Origin: Paramacrobiotus metropolitanus | Taxonomy: Eukaryota; Tardigrada; Eutardigrada; Parachela; Macrobiotidae | NCBI RefSeq assembly: GCF_019649055.1 | Contig: NW_026570231.1 | Coordinates: 372,001-436,000 of the forward strand | Length of the DNA stretch: 64,000 bases | Reading direction: 5' to 3' | Shown: in pieces, positions 37,214 to 51,014 of the stretch | Numbering within the stretch: position 1 is the stretch's first letter | Layout of the letters: each line of letters begins with the position of its first letter | Translations under genes and position numbers: made by a program | The notes under the pieces: model-generated | What the model saw: the letters and a program-made list of their open reading frames with translations, nothing else | Told to the model about the DNA's origin: nothing | Databases searched by the model: none

Positions 37214-40200
37214 AAGGGTTGATGGCGGGAGAATTCGGGACGTCGTGTGTTAAAAGAAAAAATGGCTGTAACTAATTCGTAAGGTTTGCTGTGGATTTCA
37301 TCACTGCCCGCTCGTATGCCGCATTCAACCCCACAGCTACATAAGCGTGATGCTGGTCTTGTTGCATTTTACGTGTGGTGTAAGAACATAAATTAAATGT
37401 ATAAATATTATCTGAGTTGCACTTTTTTTATTTTGTTCTCTTTTCCGTTGAATGCATCTCTTTCTCTTCCGCTCTACACACATACTGTAATCATTTGCTA
37501 CATTCATTGTTGCGTAAATCAGTGGTATAATTTTTTGGTCAGAATTTCTCGCGCGCGAATCTTTTCCGTTTCTACTGCGCACATTGTTGTGGTCAGTGGA
37601 GACCTCTCAGTATCCATGTTTGGCTTCTTTACTTTACTTTCTGCTAAGTGTGCGGGAATTCGAATGAATCGTGCAATTACGAAGTCTTACGGAAAATGTA
37701 ATCTGAGTATTTTACGCCCGAGTAGTGTTCGTGTATACGATTCCGTTTCCTCTTAACGATATCCAGATGGAACAATAAATACAATTTAAGTAGTTGGTCT
37801 TGAATTACATTGGTGCGTCGTGCGAGTACCGGTCGTGTTGAAGTGCAAGAAAGTTAACAAGATGCTGTATTTAGAAAGCGGTAAGTAGCAAGTACGGTAC
37901 GTGGTAGAGTATACGTAGGCTACAAATAGTAGTCCAGGTATACTTACTTCTACTGACAATTAATCAAGCACTCATAAATATGATGCAATTAATTTTAAGT
38001 ACATCCACATTTTCCCATCCCCGAAAAAAGCGCTATTTATTTCAATGGCTTTCAGTTATATCACGTACCAGCAAAACTATATAACCCGAAAATTTGTCGA
38101 CATGAATATGCAGCGCGGGGCAATTATAAGTTTTAAAACTACTAACGATGGACAGTTCTATAAACTCAAGTTTTGTTGTATAGTATGTATTTAATATATG
38201 GGTCCCGCTTCCCGTAATACAATGGTAAAAATGTTTTTTAAAATACAAGTTTTAATCACATAGAAGATATGTTTCTTTCAATCTTACCATTTTTAGTTGT
38301 AGCTCATACTGTACTTGTGAAGTAGCTACAAGCAAGGTTGAACTTGCAGTATAAAGCCAACATGTGTAGCGTGCAAATTTGCTATAAAATTTTAAAGTAT
38401 CTAGATCAGATGCTCGGGATCGAGCAGACATAAGCCGAATCATTAATTTTCTTGCGCCGTCCATGCAACTCATGCTAACCAGTAAGCTCGAAAAAGAAGC
38501 GTTTTATTTATAGATTTTAGGACCGCTCTGTCTTACCACACCCGAGCCTGGGTACATACGTAATCTTCTGAAAATTGACTTCGTTTCCGTTCTGGCACAT
38601 GCCCTGCACACGTGTCTGGTGCAAAAGTTCTGAAATCGGATCGGAAGAATTTGGCTATATTTCGGTAACACATTTCTACCACACGACACCGTAATATACT
38701 TAGGTTAGATGGGTGCACACGTTCGCGATCAATCAGCAGTTTCAGAAAGTTACGAAATCAAACGCGTTCAGTGATTTAATTAGGCATTACATAAACATTT
38801 TCGGCACAATTAAACGTACTCTGGCATGCGAGCTCCAGTGTGCATAAGGTAATATAGCGCGAAACTCCCAAAGACAGATATGCTACAGTGTAGCTACAGT
38901 ATTGATACTGCAAAGTGGAATATTCTGATATATCTACGCAACTACTTATCATTTAATTTTTCAAATCAAGTAGATTTTTTGGTGCGTATTGCTGCAGCGC
39001 CATACAAAGATTTGATTCAAAAGACGTCAAAAGGTCACGACGTGCGACGATGTGAAAAAAGATGCGAATATTATTGAGTAGTCGCAAGCTACCCTACTTA
39101 CCTTAGAAAGTTAGAGTAGTACGTTAACAGAACTCCACTGTGAATTCATGGGCAGACAATTTTAGTGCGTATGGTTTGTAATTGGTCTGTAAATATACGG
39201 TATAGCATCCGTATCCCTTCTACGATCACCAGGAAGTTTCTTAGTGCCAATGTTTAAATTTTTAACTGCGAATTAGTGTGCCCGCGCTTGCAATTATTGT
39301 TACTTTGATGACTGTTGCCTATTTAAACAATTTTTATGTGCTAATTTAACATTTAATTTTATATGCACAGTATTTAGTATTTTGTACGAAAAGTTTCCGT
39401 GTCGCTAGTAGATTCATTTAGTTAGTTATATTGCTTACACTCAAATGTGCTATCTGCCAATGCCAAAGCATATAAAGCATTTTTATATTTGAGTAACTCC
39501 GTAATAATAAGCAGAACCGAATAATAAAGACATCCTTAGTGAGACTATCTGAAAACAAAGATCAAAGCAATCGCGAAACCCACGATGGCACCTAGTGAAT
39601 ATTTATAGCTGCGATAGGTTAATAGTTTTAACCTATCGACATAGAACAGTTACAGAGAACTTATTTATATCCAGTGTCAGAAACATTTTTATTTTCATTT
39701 TAAACTCCATGACTAGCAACGGATCGGACAATCTAGCGCACCGCACAGCAACGATGTTTTGACTAAGGCCTCTCCACTCATGTGTCTTCATAGAAAAATT
39801 TTTGATTCTAGTTCAACCATCTGGATGTTGACAGCCGCCGATCACCAGTTCGATTATTTTCGGTTGTGCGGTGCTGTACAATATACGTAAATAGCAACTG
39901 GTGTGGAACTCCTTGAACCCAGCCGAGATCGACTGACGTTGATAAACCAATCAGTTCTTTGTGTAAATTCTCCTTCATTACATATAAGTATATGGAAATA
40001 CAATATATGTGTGCACACGTATACTGGAAGCCGGAACAAGAATTTCACGTCAAGCGTCCACTAAAGTAAGCACGATAGGGAAAGTACTGGTTTGTATGTA
40101 TGCAGATCACCGAGTTTCCTGTATACAACGGTTCCAGACACTTGCCGAAGTTCGGTTCTTCGATATTTAGCTGTCGCGTCGCATACGAATCCTGACCTTA

Positions 40201-41716
40201 TACTGCATTACCGTGAAAAAAATCGCGCCAACTGCTGGATAGATGCTTCTGTTCCCTTAATTATTATATCGTGAAGACTGGAACGCTATGACTGATAAAT
40301 GTATTAGATCCCGATCCGCCTTCCTTAATACTTTATGTGGCACGGGATACAGTTGTTGGGTATCCAGAAAATTAGATCCGGCATGTATTATTGTTAAGTG
40401 ATCGTCCTGCGTGGAACACGTTGGCGAAAGGCACTGTCTGCCTTTATTTCTGTTTTCTGTTTATTCTCGTCACATTCCTTTGAGTATTGCCCATTACTCA
40501 GACGGCGCTAATTCACTGGGACATATTCACCCAACCACAGCAGCTGCGCCTACGTCGAACGAACCCTGTCCATTTGCAACATCCAGACCTCATCATATAA
40601 TCATTAAGCAGAGCGGCCATAGGAAGCGCTACATTTTCTGGACGTGGTAAGGCCTTGCTAATCATTTTGCAGTTTTTTTTTTATCAGGACGAAAAACTGG
40701 AATGCCTTTCAAGAAAAAGCGAAAATTCGAAAGGTCATGTTATGCGTGTGCGATATATATGGCGTGCATACAGTGGCAAGAACAATTCAATTCTAATTTA
40801 AACTATTCGATAGCTGATGACAAACCAACAGACAAATGCATTCAATACAGATGAAGTCGTGTATAAAAATCAGATTTCTGTTGCGTGTGTTAACACTCCC
40901 TCCACCTCTTATCGTCAGAGATTGGCTAAATTAATGGTTGCACATCGTTAGCTAACAATAAGGGAATGAAGCCGCTAGGGAAGCTTTAGGAAAACCGTTA
41001 ATACTAATCTGATACATTTTGACAGTATCGCTTTGATATTGACGTAATCGGGATGGGGAAATACAACTGGGAGTCACACGGATCCCCTCCTCGAAATTCA
41101 AGAACGATCTCAGTATTAATAATTGATTATGTACGGCCGGGTGAACTGGACTGGTATTGTCTGTATGTATACCGTTGTACGTATAATGATATGACCACCC
41201 TGGATTCAAAGGAGGAGCAGGAATTGTTGTACTTACATTGATGTAACCGAACAGTACTTAATAAGGGTACCATACTCTGGGCATGTGTCCCAGTATAAAA
41301 TACGTAAGTGAGTTTTATGACATCGTATCTGTTTAAATACACAACGCCAGCTGCCGACATGCACACTGATTTGCATTGTATTGTTTCTTTTTCGTTTTTT
41401 CGTTATGTGATAAACCTCTTTCAAAAGTTGAGTACAGATTTTTGATACCTGGATGATAAGTGACTGCGATACATCTGGCGAGGAAAAACAGCACGAGACC
41501 AAGAGCGTTAACACTGCACTTACAAAGGGTGACCTTTAGCCCAGATCACCATCGTGGGACTGTGAGGGTACTGGGAAATCGCAAACTGAGGCCATTAGTA
41601 AAATACTGTCAATTCATTGCGTCGTACAACAAATACGGACTGATCAAGGCCACCTGACCTTTAAACCCACGTTACGCTTTGCTGCAATCGCTTGATCTAT
41701 GTGTATTTTCGCAGAA
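37214..41716. other. 4.5 kb intergenic, includes probable 5' UTR exon of the CHH/ITP gene
   Basis: Likely methyltransferase 3' UTR lies at the left. A short hairpin (GATAGGTTAA with TTAACCTATC) lies near 39613. A GC-richer stretch at about 40400-40646 ends at a good donor, GTGGTAAGG, and could be the first, non-coding exon spliced to 41715. I see no other gene. Confidence 0.45.
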
Positions 41717-42889
41717 ATGCGGACGTCCATGTTCTCGCCGTCGACTTTATTTTTGCTGAGTTTTGCCGCCATTACCTTGGTTTATGCCGTTGCTGGAAAG
41801 TCCATTATTCGAGAACTGATCGAGAACACACCGCAGTTCATGCCCGATGGAAAACTAGCCTCCCGGCCTGGACGTCAGCCAGAGGATATTCCAATTGAAA
41901 ATTGCCGCATTACTCAACACAACAAGGAACTTTCCGGCAAGCTAGACCGTCTGTGTGATGAATGTTTTCAGACATACCGTGTGGCCAATTTCTACGTCAG
42001 TTGCCGGTGAGTGTGTGACAAAACAAGAGCGTCGACAAATTGTACGAATATGCATGTTTGCGGTTTTACAACCCTGACTTCTTTGAACGCAACGATAAAA
42101 TGTTAACGATGTGACAGGAAATTCAATATGACGGTCTGAGCCGGAAATCATATATAAAAGTTAAGCCGCTACAGCTTATGGCAGTGCTAGCAGATGTCGC
42201 TAGAAATAATAATTGCCTTCTGGCTTGGCTTTGATTTCCCTCCTGATTTTTTATTAGTTTGAAAACTACAGATAGCAAGTGCCACCTTTAGATTTTAAGC
42301 ATATTTAATCTTCTCTGCTACCATACCTTAATGTTTACAATACAAAATTTTACTAGAATTAACATGAGATACTAATACATGTTTTCGACTGCTGTACAGG
42401 AATAGACAGATCTATATTTCTACAGATCTTATGTTTTACCGGCTTTTTGTTAACTTTAAGAATAAATGCGGCACGTTAAGTCAACTTTTTCATATAATTA
42501 TTGTAACATGAGCCAGCAGCAAGATTACTGTATTTCTAACTTTTATATATTCGTTTTTTTATTATACGACAAGAAGTGTTTTCGTGTAAACACAAATATT
42601 GAATAAAGGTATTTGATGCTTTCGTTACCGGGAACATAATTCGCATTTCTTATACTTTCATATTTTTCATTGCAGTGCCGGGTGCTTCAACAACGACATC
42701 TTTCGCGGCTGCGCTATGGCTATGTTCCGGCAAGCGTTAGTGCAAGACCTGGAGAATTTCGTCAAAACGGAGGAGGCATCGGTAGCAAAAACCACCACAC
42801 CAACCGGAAAGACTACAGCTAACTTCAAGAAGCTGGACAGCCTAATTCCATCCGAGAATGACTACAATCTTGTTGTTATGCGTCAATAA
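41717..42889 (+). CDS. ITP: CHH/ITP-family neuropeptide precursor, 167 aa, two coding exons
   Basis: Coding parts are 41717-42006 and 42676-42889; the ATG follows a cag acceptor at 41714. Residues 1-26 are a signal peptide (LFLLSFAAITLVYAVA). The peptide domain has six cysteines at 63, 80, 83, 96, 100 and 109. The C2-C6 spacings (3, 13, 4, 9) equal those of crustacean hyperglycaemic hormone and ion transport peptide; C1-C2 is 17, as in type II (MIH-like) members. Diagnostic text: LDRLCDECFQTYR and GCFNNDIFRGC. The intron splits the Arg codon right after Cys4, the place known for arthropod CHH/ITP genes. The peptide should be secreted, bind a GPCR or guanylate-cyclase-type pathway, and act in ion, water or metabolic control (family knowledge). 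Odd points: no dibasic site before the domain and an unusually long 58-residue tail with no amidation signal. Confidence 0.88.
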
Positions 42890-44045
42890 ACCGTTTATCC
42901 CACTAGCTTTAAGCGAAAAGCGGAAACATGAATCTATCTATATACCTTAAGCAATGTTGCTTAATCCGAGCAATTAGGGCTTATCCTCGCTTCCGCAAAA
43001 CCGATGATTGTAAGCAAACACGAATAATGTTGTACCACCGCCCTCTGCTGAATTACCCACAAAACGCTAAATCATCCTGTTTTTGATTTCTGATGGGGTC
43101 TGCTAGATTGGCAAGGATTCGCTTATACTGAATGCATCATGGTGCAAGGTGTGGCAGCTACTGCATACGCTACGTAATTTCCTAAATCCTGTCGTATTTA
43201 TGGCGAGAAGACGCTGTAAAAAGAATCTCACAATAAAGCATTTGCATGCCAAGATAAACTTCACAATTTTTGACGCCAGACGATCTACATTTAATAGCGT
43301 TTTCACCCAATTGTTAAGCGAAATGGAAATTTATGGGGGTATGGGTGAAAACATCGTAGCTCATCACAGGAGACTAATATTATTATTATCAAATAGTGTG
43401 ACTACTTGATAATAATACACCACAGGACTACCACCGTGCAACACTTGTACCGTACTTAAACAAAAAAGCGCCAATCTCTATTTTTGGAATTTATTTCTCA
43501 ATATGTACAAAGTGAGCTTCGCTCAGCAGTTATAATCAAATGAAGAATTTGTCCCAATTAACGTGCGAAGGGACTGTGCACAACACACTCATAGCATTAC
43601 CGCGCATAATCTCTATTATTACTCTCTAGTCACGACTCTATATATTAAACGAATTATACCTTTCCACGCTATAAAACAATCAAAGGAATTTAGTACGCAG
43701 ACCGAGGCACTACATAACATCAAATTTAATTGAAATCTTTGACTTCTTTAAACTAACCGCTAAAGACCTTTTCAAAACATCTTTTTCTTTTACAAAGTGG
43801 AAGTCTTTTGCAGTATAATCAAAACAACGACTCGAAGATCTGAAGGTAACACTACCAAATAACAAAACCGCACTCCAACTATAACAACAACGAGACCAAA
43901 TCGAACCATATCATGACTGAGCAAAATAAATACGTTCAACACAGAAGCACAAAAAGGCAGCAAACGATCACACAACAACATTGGAATTCTTCGCGAAACA
44001 TTCTGGCGTGATAAACTGACCAGTGAATAATAATAATACTCTATG
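42890..44045. other. Intergenic between convergent CHH/ITP and FBXW7 genes
   Basis: This holds the 3' UTRs of both genes. One 86-codon frame at 43149-43409 has no recognisable features. Nothing else is seen. Confidence 0.5.
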
Positions 44046-47000
44046 CTAAGTTTCCGTATCAAAATTGAACAACAACAGCTTTGTCTCTTGAACATCCGCT
44101 ATCGACCGATCGCGACTACCCACGGCACATACCAACGTGCTATGATTAGCTGTGATCCGCCAAACAACACCGCCGATCTCGCGAGTCGGCAGCCGAACAA
44201 TATCGCGGATAAACGAACCCGTCCGGCGATCCCATAACTTGCAGGTACCATCATCCGCCGAGCTAACTACATAGGTCTCATCCAAATACACGCTAGTGAC
44301 ACCACTGCTGTGCCGAGTCTCAACATCTGCAAAAAGTAATGGCAAAATTAGCAGTGTAACTCGCGGTCCAAACATATGAAGAATTCTGTAGAAGTATAGC
44401 ATGAAGTCATCAGAACTACTATAATATCCAGAACTGCATCAATTTTACATTATTGCACATAATACTCACGAAAGTGATGCCTTAAACGCGTCTCCTTGCA
44501 CAGAGTACTACTGCAGTGTAAACCAATAAAACGAATGGTAGATTACCACCACAAAACCGAATTACCACAAAACGTTTACATGACTACTTCTGTTGCGTTA
44601 AAACTGCCATACCAGATCCCATAGTTAGTATGCAAGCTCCCGTCTGAATGTTCCAGACATGGATTTCAGAATCCGGGGTGGCTGTAATCACCACATGTTC
44701 ATCCTGACGGGCTTTACAACTAAGCATCTGATGTCCAACCAGCAAATGCTTCAATGCTCCGGTCTTGACATCCCAGATTCTGTGTACGAAAAATTTACTA
44801 CCTATGAGAAAATTTAAAGTGGTTGTCCTTTCACCTGATCGTATTCCCCAGAGAGCCACTGACAATATGGACGCCGTCGAACTGAAAACAGAAACATTCA
44901 GCACCGAGACAAACAAATTATTAATAAACAGTTACGTTATACTATCATTATACCAGTACAATCCCGCTATTTCGGTGACCTTGCATCGCATCAACATCAC
45001 GTGCCATTAGGTAATGAAACCAGCTCAGCTCAAATGAGCTGCGTTTTGACGAAATCAAACGCTACTCTAGCTGATTTCCTCAGTTATCAATTTATGCTCA
45101 ACAACAAGATGCCACCTCGATTAAGCTATCAATTTCATTAGTATGCGGAGCGTAGAAAATCAGGCATTTAATTCAAGGTCATAATTCAATTTCTTCATTT
45201 AATGCCGCAAACAGGGCTAAAACACCCACGGCTGAAATACTGTATATACACCAAAAGATGCTGTAAAATCGTGAAATATATAGCGCTAATGCTACAGCTT
45301 ACTATACTACCGTAACAAACCTGTAGGGCATATAGTCGTTCCGCGTGCCCAAGTAGTACCATAAGGCAAATAAATTCTTTTGGATGCCAAACACGGACAT
45401 GAGTATCATAAGATCCGCTGACAATATAGATCCCATTATAACGGACACAGCGTATGGCTCGCGTATGTCCCATCAACACTCCTAAGCAGCCGTTCATACG
45501 CTTGTTGCTGGTCCAATCATTGCAGGCATCCAGACCGACATTCCAAACGCGCAATGTACAATCCCGAGATCCACTAACACATCTAAAGATATAACCCGTC
45601 GGACGAGAAAAACAAACTGACAACACAAACGGCACACGGCGAAGCAACATAGTGAACAACAACCTCAGAATTCAAATAACCGATACGTATCTTTAATGAA
45701 ATCAGTTCGCGATTAAAATGCTATGGGGAACTGAATGAGAAAAACGAACGAGCTGAGAGGAAGCAAAAAAAAACAAGCGTATAATACAACGTGCAACATA
45801 CATCCCATCTTTCAGCGCCAAACAGCGGACAGTTTGTGCATGGCCGACCATCACGGTATCCAATTCGCCAGTTTCCAAGTTCCATATCCGAACGGTACGG
45901 TCTACACTGGCACTAACAAGCAGAGATCCTTCGACTTCCATCGCCCAGATACCAGCTTCATGGCCGGGTAAGGTGTACAAACACTGAAATATATCAGAAA
46001 ATCTGAAAAACTGAAACGCGAAAAAAGCTGAACTAAAAATTTAGAGCATAGACACATTACAATACCTGTCCGCGCTGAACGGACCACACTTTAATTATTC
46101 CATCGTCAGAGCCACTAACAATTCTGTTGTCATCTGTCAGTAACAAACAGGTTATCATGTGGCCTTGGTGCGCTGGTAGCTCCTAACAAAATGTTAGTAC
46201 CTCATATTACTATTCAGAAAGATCTCAAAATGTTGCGTAAATTCCGCTAACGTACCTTGACTGGTCGAGTGGAACCGTATCTCCAATTGCGAGATACCAC
46301 AAAATGCCGTGCAAAATTCACTTTCCACAAACTCCTGGTTAATCTACGCACTAAACTATGTTTCAGCAGCGGAAGGTCTGCACGTCGATCCGAGAATCCT
46401 TGCTGCCTGTTTTTATTTCGCCACAAAAGATCACTCTCTCCAAACCGACACCAAGAGAGACACACTTGCGACGCTCGACAAATGTCTTTGGCTTCCAAGT
46501 ACGCAAAGATTCGAAGAGTCAACTACGACAATCCATTGACCAAAAACATATAACGGCAGAATCGGCAGAATTATCACAGCATATTAGTTTATTGTATTAA
46601 ATTTCTGAACAACGAAATAAAAAATTATCATAATTAATTAAGTACAGAAACTGCTTCTATAGGTGACTACTCGTACCATAATTATCGTCACTATACAGTA
46701 CTCGTACCGATTGAATTCTATTATTAGGTAGTATATTGTAAGTACTGCATATTTCAATTTTTCGAAATTTTTGCAGACTTAATTTAGACCAGAGCTTATC
46801 AAAACCAAAACAAGTCAGTAAAAAAATTATTTATTGATGACTTGTTTTGGCTTTTAATTTTTTAATTATTTATATATTTTATAAATTAGCATACATTAGT
46901 TTCTATATTTTAAACGCTTTAGTATTTTGTCAGCAGCATTCATGCACCAAGACCCTCATCACAAACAAAACCAATACGGACGAAACACGAACGCACATAC

Positions 47001-47159
47001 CTCTTCAGGCAGCAAAGAGATCAGATCAAATGCTTCCAAAGCGTTCTCACAGGCGTCTTGTAAAATTGAAGTCGAAGCCTCTTCGGAATCACCAAACATT
47101 TCTCCAGAAGACTGTGCTTCGTCCATAATTTTCGAAGCACAAATCAACGACATACGCAT
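44046..47159 (-). CDS. FBXW7: F-box/WD40 protein FBXW7 (Archipelago/SEL-10), 493 aa, eight exons
   Basis: Exons: 47159-47001, 46522-46256, 46182-46066, 45983-45802, 45582-45321, 44881-44835, 44779-44613, 44326-44046, all GT-AG with matching phase. The F-box (about 45-90) reads DLISLLPEELTLRIFAYL and KDICRASQVCLSW. Eight WD40 blades follow, e.g. DDGIIKVWS, DRTVRIWN, RDCTLRVWN, YDTHVRVWH, ending GGVVWRI and LVCAVGSRD as in human FBXW7. The three arginines that bind phosphodegrons (human R465, R479, R505) are all present, in TVRC, SGSRD and AIRC. It should be the substrate receptor of an SCF ubiquitin ligase for cyclin E, Myc and Notch-type targets. The N-terminus is short (about 44 residues before the F-box). 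Blade 3-4 carries an insertion (DWTSNKRMNG). Upstream exons may be missing; the start at 47159 is the first in-frame ATG of the exon. Confidence 0.93.
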
Positions 47160-48449
47160 TAAAAAACTGCCACTTTCCCCGTCCGTTGGGAGAATCCAAA
47201 TGTTTAGTCGTTTCAGAAACACTCTGCTTAAACAATCTCCTAAAACAAGCACACCACCAGAAGGTCGTGGAATCCCAAGATAGGTCTGGTACTCTCCATT
47301 TTAAAGTAACATTCTAAGGAGGCAGCGCATCGCGGAAGGCAATCTTGGAACATCAACGTTCGCTGTCTTAGTTTCTGGATATCAAGCCGTCCGAAAGGGG
47401 AAACCGCAAAAGCGAAGCTGAGAGAGCCTAAAAAAATGGACAGCAAGACTGCAAGAGATAACTAAAAACCCGAAGACTGAAGAGCAATAAAACTCGTTGC
47501 TGAATAAACGGCGTCTACTTACTGAGATAGTAGCTTACTAGGTAACTAGTGCGATATTTTTATTTGCACAAAGTATGGTAATAATTATTGAACTTGCTTG
47601 CTCAACTCACCCTTTTGCTTGAGAGTGACAAGCCAGAATCCAGAATCCTGCCAGATCCATGAAAACGGAAGCCAACTTCCAAACTGAAGTTTTGAGTTCT
47701 GGACTTGATTCAAGTCATACTGATAGGTAAAACAACAAATAATATAACGCAACAAATAAAACAGGAAAGAACTCGACAGTATGAACTAAATATTCGATTT
47801 CACAAAATATTGCTGACGTTTTACTTGTTTAAAAGTTTAAAATACTAGTACTGGTAGAACTACACTTACTGTAAATTACTTTTTTACTTTGAAAAATACT
47901 TTTACGAGTAAGTTACTGTAAGTAATTTGATCTTTTTCAAATTGAAATATTTCGGGGTTCGGGCACGGGCAAAAATATAATCGATGCGCATTGGCGCATG
48001 CAATAAAACTGTGGGCATTTTGGAAATAAAAATAAATTCGATGCGCACGTATGATTGGCTGATGCTCATGCGACGACCATTCCCAGCTTTGGTACAGCCC
48101 ATAATATGGCATTGCGGATCGTAGATACATTAGAGCACGAGATTTGTCCCAGAATACGCAAGGTCGGCACTCGGCACTCGGTAGTGGTAACTCGCAGTTC
48201 TCCGCACAGAAAATACCTTTGCAGTTTTGATGCAATATTAACCTGATTTTTTTATTCAGCTTGGCTAATTAAGCTAAGTTTAGTTTGTAAGTGAGGTTAA
48301 TATCCATTTTCGCAGTTCTCTTGACATCTTATACTGCTATCGTTTTTCAAAGTAAGACTTTCGAACTTGAAAGCAGCGCCTTCTTGGCGCTTTTCGAAAT
48401 AGATGTGATGCAGATCTTGACGGATATTTTCTCTTTTCAGTAAACCAAA
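47160..48449. other. Intergenic between divergent FBXW7 and SRSF3
   Basis: This is probably a shared promoter region. A CAG acceptor ends at about 48440, just before the SRSF3 ATG, so a 5' UTR exon of SRSF3 lies upstream, perhaps in the GC-richer part near 48060-48240. No other coding sequence is supported. Confidence 0.45.
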
Positions 48450-48986
48450 ATGGCACGATCTGGGAGTAATTTTCGTGGGCCGTGTCCGCTTGATTGCAAA
48501 GTGTATGTAGGTGATCTGGGAACCAATGGAGATCGGCGTGAGCTTGAAGATGCGTTCGGCCGTTACGGACCTCTGCGGAATGTGTGGGTTGCCCGTAATC
48601 CACCGGGTTTTGCCTTCGTCGAATTCGAGGATCCGCGCGATGCCGAAGACGCTTCCCGTGAATTGGATGGGCGAACGCTATGTGGGCGTCGTGTGCGCGT
48701 GGAAATGTCCAGTGGACGCAGCAAGCCGAAGCGTTTTGGAGAAGGTCGCCGCGATGATCGCGATCGTCGTGGCGGTCGGGATCGGGATGATCGTCGAGGA
48801 GGACGAAATGGTCGCGATCGTGATTCGCGCAGCCGCAGTCGGGACCGTGATCATCGACGTCGTTCGCGGAGTCCGCGCGATGCCAAACGTGAACGTTCCC
48901 GTTCGGGATCCCCGCGCAATGATGACAGTCGTCGCCGAGGACGAGCTGGATCGGAGGAGAAGAATGGCGTTAAAAGCGAAGATTAA
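48450..48986 (+). CDS. SRSF3: SR splicing factor, SRSF3 (SRp20) type, 178 aa
   Basis: A single coding exon; the ATG lies a few bases after a cag acceptor, so the 5' UTR is spliced. An RRM covers about residues 14-88 with RNP2 VYVGDL and RNP1 GFAFVEFE. The run [18 protein letters not shown] is nearly identical to vertebrate SRSF3. The C-terminus (90-178) is Arg-rich with RD, RG, RS and SR dipeptides ([15 protein letters not shown]). There is no CCHC zinc knuckle, which argues against SRSF7. It is a nuclear protein that binds exonic enhancers and helps mRNA export through NXF1 (family knowledge). The tail has more RD/RG than RS repeats compared with vertebrates. Confidence 0.93.
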   Translation: MARSGSNFRGPCPLDCKVYVGDLGTNGDRRELEDAFGRYGPLRNVWVARNPPGFAFVEFEDPRDAEDASRELDGRTLCGRRVRVEMSSGRSKPKRFGEGRRDDRDRRGGRDRDDRRGGRNGRDRDSRSRSRDRDHRRRSRSPRDAKRERSRSGSPRNDDSRRRGRAGSEEKNGVKSED

Positions 48987-51014
48987 GCCCTTCATTTTAT
49001 CCAACACCAGCCGAATCAGTGGCGCGTGTTTGTCTTGTTTATTTGTTTTCGTTATTTTGTTTAGCATTCCATTCCACTTGGTTTTAATCCAGCGCTCTAA
49101 TATGTAGGTCGCGTCTCATCTGTCATCGCAGACTGTTACTACTTGTCATCGGTACTACCGCTCTTCTGCTCTTCACGCACCTTTGTGTTTGAAAATTCAT
49201 CCAGTTTTACTACGCTGCTCTTACTGTCACCGCGTCTTCATTTTCCAAGTGTGAATGATTCAGTGGCTCTTCTGTATCAACAGCCTCCCCCTCGTCAGTG
49301 TGTTCTTCTGTTCTCCTCACCTGTAGTACAGAATGATCGAAACTGACTGCAACACCATGCAAGGGCGACTAACGAACCTGTCTGCGATTGTCACACCGTT
49401 AACACAGAGCACCACTTCCGGCCGTGATGCTACCACCTCACAAAGCTACCATCAGCCAGTAGTAAAATCAACGCATCATGGTGTGCAGCGATCGCCAGCA
49501 GCTGTGCGATTAAACGTCTTAATTGCTGCCAAATCAGGTACTGATATGGTGAGGCATTAAATTGTAGAAATTTAATTTATTGCTGAAATTACAGGTTTGT
49601 TTTAAAATGTTTAGCTGTGCATGACAGTAGAGAGCCGAGAGTCAGGGACTAAAATCGACGAATGCGTCGCATTCGCCCGATCAGTCCTCGTATTTTCGAT
49701 GCATAAAACCATAAGTAGCATCTGCTCTCCGGAGTATAAAACAGAAAGTGAAAAAGGGAAAACGAGACAAATCGTAAGGGGTATCCAGCTGATGCGATTT
49801 TTCGTTAGACTAATAGAGCTAGCCAGAAGATTCCTGACTGGTGAGTGGTGAGTTACAAAGCCTGCAGCGCAGACAGCTTCCGGTCGTGAAGGAGCGTTTA
49901 TAATCAGATTCTCGTCGTTATCATTAGACGTGGGGTCGAGTCTGACTCAGCCGTTCAGACACTTAGTTTGTAAACTGCATCAGCAAAATTTTGCTATATA
50001 ATTGGCTGATTTGATTGGTCTTAGTAGTATCGAAAAATTTTAAATTGGCTGAAATTCTTACCAGCTAAAAGAACCGGCAACTATTTAATCTTGTGGTTTT
50101 GTTATAAAATACAGACGATATATCAGTATTTGTGAATATTGCGACTTTTGCTGGATGTTTAAAAATTGCCTTTTAGCATTGTGGATCTTTTAACATCAGT
50201 TTTTTACCGAAAAGATCGGAAAATGCGGGAATTCCCCCGGCTCATTTTGCAGCATCAAAACGAGCAGCACGACATGGACACTGATTGGATAAAGCTGCAA
50301 AGTTGAAATAATTACGGAATACCAATTCTGAATTTTCTTACAGGACGAGCGTAGGCTTTATTTAGTGCAGTACAATTTTCATTTGGAAGATTTTGCAGTG
50401 TGCACGAACTTTTAGTAAGCGTCCTTACTTAATTGTCTTCATACGGTATGCAGTTTTTTCATACGGTATCTTTTTTTTGTTACTTATTGCTCACGATATG
50501 GTGGTGTTTGCCACTGTTTGGGTATCGTTTGCTGTTGTCGTTTACATTCATTACAAGTACTGGTGGTATGGGCGGTTTTCTGAGAATCAAATGCTTACTG
50601 TTAATGAGTTTTCTAATCTCCTGACATGTTGTTGTTTGGGATTTATAGTCGCTGGCCGACTCACTGCGAGACCAGACAAATAAAATATTACTGTCATATG
50701 TGTATCAGCTGAGACTTCTTTTGCATTTGTAGTACGCGTGTACTGTAATCCCGTGCAGTTTTACTTTAGGATCCTTTATACGAGCACAGATGGCCGTGCG
50801 TTATTTTTGCAATAAAATAAAGTTAAATTTGTACGAAAAAACCAGAAAAATGGATACTCATATCTTGCTTAAATGATTATGTCCGTAAGCAATACACGCA
50901 AACTCTCAGAGGGCGCGGCACATTGCTCATTGTCCAACTTACAGTTAAAAACCATACTTCACAATTATAAGAAATTTATTCGTATAAGAAAAACGTCAGC
51001 CTCAGTCGAAGGTA
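48987..51014. other. Intergenic / 3' UTRs between SRSF3 and THOC7-like
   Basis: Convergent genes. The SRSF3 3' UTR probably covers the first several hundred bases. Open frames at 49333-49560, 49621-49851 and 50393-50683 show no domain; the last is hydrophobic but T-rich, as expected of random sequence. No gene is supported. Confidence 0.45.

Noticed and set aside
37397-37756. 119-codon plus-strand frame
   Set aside because: Hydrophobic, T-rich sequence in the probable 3' flank of the methyltransferase; no signal peptide cleavage context or domain.
40411-40650. 79-codon frame with Met start
   Set aside because: It ends at a splice donor and better fits a 5' UTR exon of the CHH/ITP gene; its protein joined to the next exon would put a soluble segment before the signal peptide.
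48511-49107. 198-codon plus and 129-codon minus frames
   Set aside because: Shadows of the Arg-rich SRSF3 coding region in other frames.
50393-50683. Possible small membrane protein
   Set aside because: Hydrophobicity comes from T-rich codons; no homology signature, no splice or promoter context.
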